A DNA stretch of 38,503 bases from a bacterium BMS3Abin15. GTDB lineage: Bacteria; Patescibacteriota; Minisyncoccia; Moranbacterales; 2-12-FULL-40-10. Positions 38,229 through 38,503 of this stretch are shown here, piece after piece. The notes beneath the pieces are model-generated. The model had not been told where the DNA came from. It searched no databases and was given only the letters and a program-made list of their open reading frames with translations. The position numbers and the translations under genes were made by a program. The DNA lies in contig BDTH01000029.1 in assembly GCA_002923195.1 (NCBI GenBank), positions 1 to 38,503 of the forward strand, read 5' to 3'. How positions within the stretch are numbered: the stretch's first letter is position 1; every line of letters begins with the position of its first letter.

Positions 38229-38503
38229 TTATTTCTCCGACTTCGTCGGAGAGGAAACTACCTCGCGAGAACGAAGACCGCCACGGACAAAGCCGGAACC
38301 GTCCCAACTGACGTACACCCCACCATCGCGCGAAACGAAGTGCACGCCCGGAACGCCGCCACCGGAATACCGCGATCCGCTACATAAAGTAACATTTTCA
38401 ATATCCAGATGTTTTCCGGTTTCGTCAAAAAACTTTAACTCATGAATGAAACGCTCTGCTAAGGTTTCGGTTGTTACACCGATTTCCTCGATCTTATTGG
38501 CAG
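38229..38503 (-). CDS. DGR target (diversified) protein, C-terminal part only
   Basis: The open frame enters from the window edge and ends at TAA 38229-38231, giving 91 residues. The part before the VR reads IEEIGVTTETLAERFIHELKFFDETGKHLD. The VR encodes SGSRYSGGGVPGVHFVSRDG and GVYVSWDGSGFVRGGLRSRE. A short tail (VVSSPTKSEK) follows, partly encoded by the post-VR hairpin. At A-derived positions, codons for Asn in the TR have become Gly, His, Val, Arg, Tyr, Ser and Phe. Known targets have a C-type-lectin-like fold, which would be expected here, but the N-terminal part is needed to judge its fold and location. Confidence 0.9.
   Translation of the reverse strand, partial: ANKIEEIGVTTETLAERFIHELKFFDETGKHLDIENVTLCSGSRYSGGGVPGVHFVSRDGGVYVSWDGSGFVRGGLRSREVVSSPTKSEK
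38234..38252 (-). promoter_or_regulatory. Hairpin/cruciform 3' of the VR
   Basis: TCTCCGAC, 3-nt loop, GTCGGAGA: a perfect 8-bp stem, 9 nt downstream of the VR in sense direction. In the Bordetella phage DGR a short GC-rich inverted repeat at the same place promotes cDNA integration at the VR. The TR has no such hairpin at the matching position, as expected. Confidence 0.8.
38262..38382 (-). repeat. DGR variable repeat (VR)
   Basis: 121 bp at the 3' end of the target, aligned without gaps to the TR. The last 15 or so bases (sense CTTCGTTCTCGCGAG) are identical in TR and VR and contain the palindrome CTCGCGAG, where the homing-initiation site is expected. Seven differences are not at TR adenines, showing some independent drift. 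Confidence 0.95.

Overview
The window reads as chromosomal DNA of a Candidate Phyla Radiation (Patescibacteria) bacterium, with a Falkowbacteria-like flavour. This is an inference from gene content, not a database match. The signs are an AT-rich genome, tightly packed housekeeping genes, RplL and RpsP with charged extensions, a very short SMC, a double-length ThyX-like protein, no CCA encoded in the tRNAs, and many palindromic repeats, several of them read in frame inside essential genes. TGA is used as a normal stop (for example tmk), so this is not a UGA-recoding lineage.

Layout. 1-251: 3' end of an IS3-family insertion sequence. 0.3-2.3 kb (minus): rplL, rplJ with an L10-leader-like attenuator, and rpsP. 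2.4-6.5 kb (minus): two exported or membrane proteins of unknown role, a hinge-less SMC and a small membrane protein. 6.6-9.6 kb (minus): a glycogen-debranching-type glucosidase, an S51 peptidase and a flavin oxidoreductase. 9.8-12.3 kb: a hypothetical gene on the plus strand flanked by a duplicated 3' end of the neighbouring DUF456 gene, an ArsR-type regulator, and an unexplained 0.5 kb stretch rich in Shine-Dalgarno motifs. 12.3-14.6 kb (minus): rpmF-nusB-rnc and rnhB. 14.7-23.1 kb (plus): two small membrane peptides, dnaE, thrS, miaB and miaA. 23.1-26.4 kb (minus): pyrB, a Cys-rich peptide, a hypothetical gene and gatB. 26.5-31.3 kb (minus): a complete thymidylate module, glyA-dCMP deaminase-dNMP kinase-thyX-tmk-dut. 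31.4-33.5 kb (minus): secE-nusG-rplK-rplA. 33.7-34.2 kb (plus): tRNA-Ala and tRNA-Ile. 34.2-36.4 kb: trxB-like (minus) and a CAP-domain protein (plus).

The most exciting system is at the right edge (36.3-38.5 kb): a diversity-generating retroelement (DGR). It has a DGR-type reverse transcriptase, an Avd-like accessory protein, a 121-bp template repeat (TR) and a 121-bp variable repeat (VR) at the 3' end of a target gene that runs off the window. In the target's sense direction 29 positions differ between TR and VR, and 22 of these are adenines in the TR, the hallmark of adenine-specific mutagenic retrohoming. A perfect 8-bp-stem hairpin follows the VR by 9 nt. Unusual points: avd is inverted relative to RT and TR; a 10-C homopolymer lies where the 5' ends of RT and avd meet, and removing one C would give both genes ATG starts; and the TR lies within a 53-codon ORF.

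A second theme runs through the window. Diverged duplicate ends of genes (gatB, DUF456, nusB, dnaE, both tRNAs) lie beside palindromic sequences, which suggests a recurring insertion or duplication process acting at gene boundaries.
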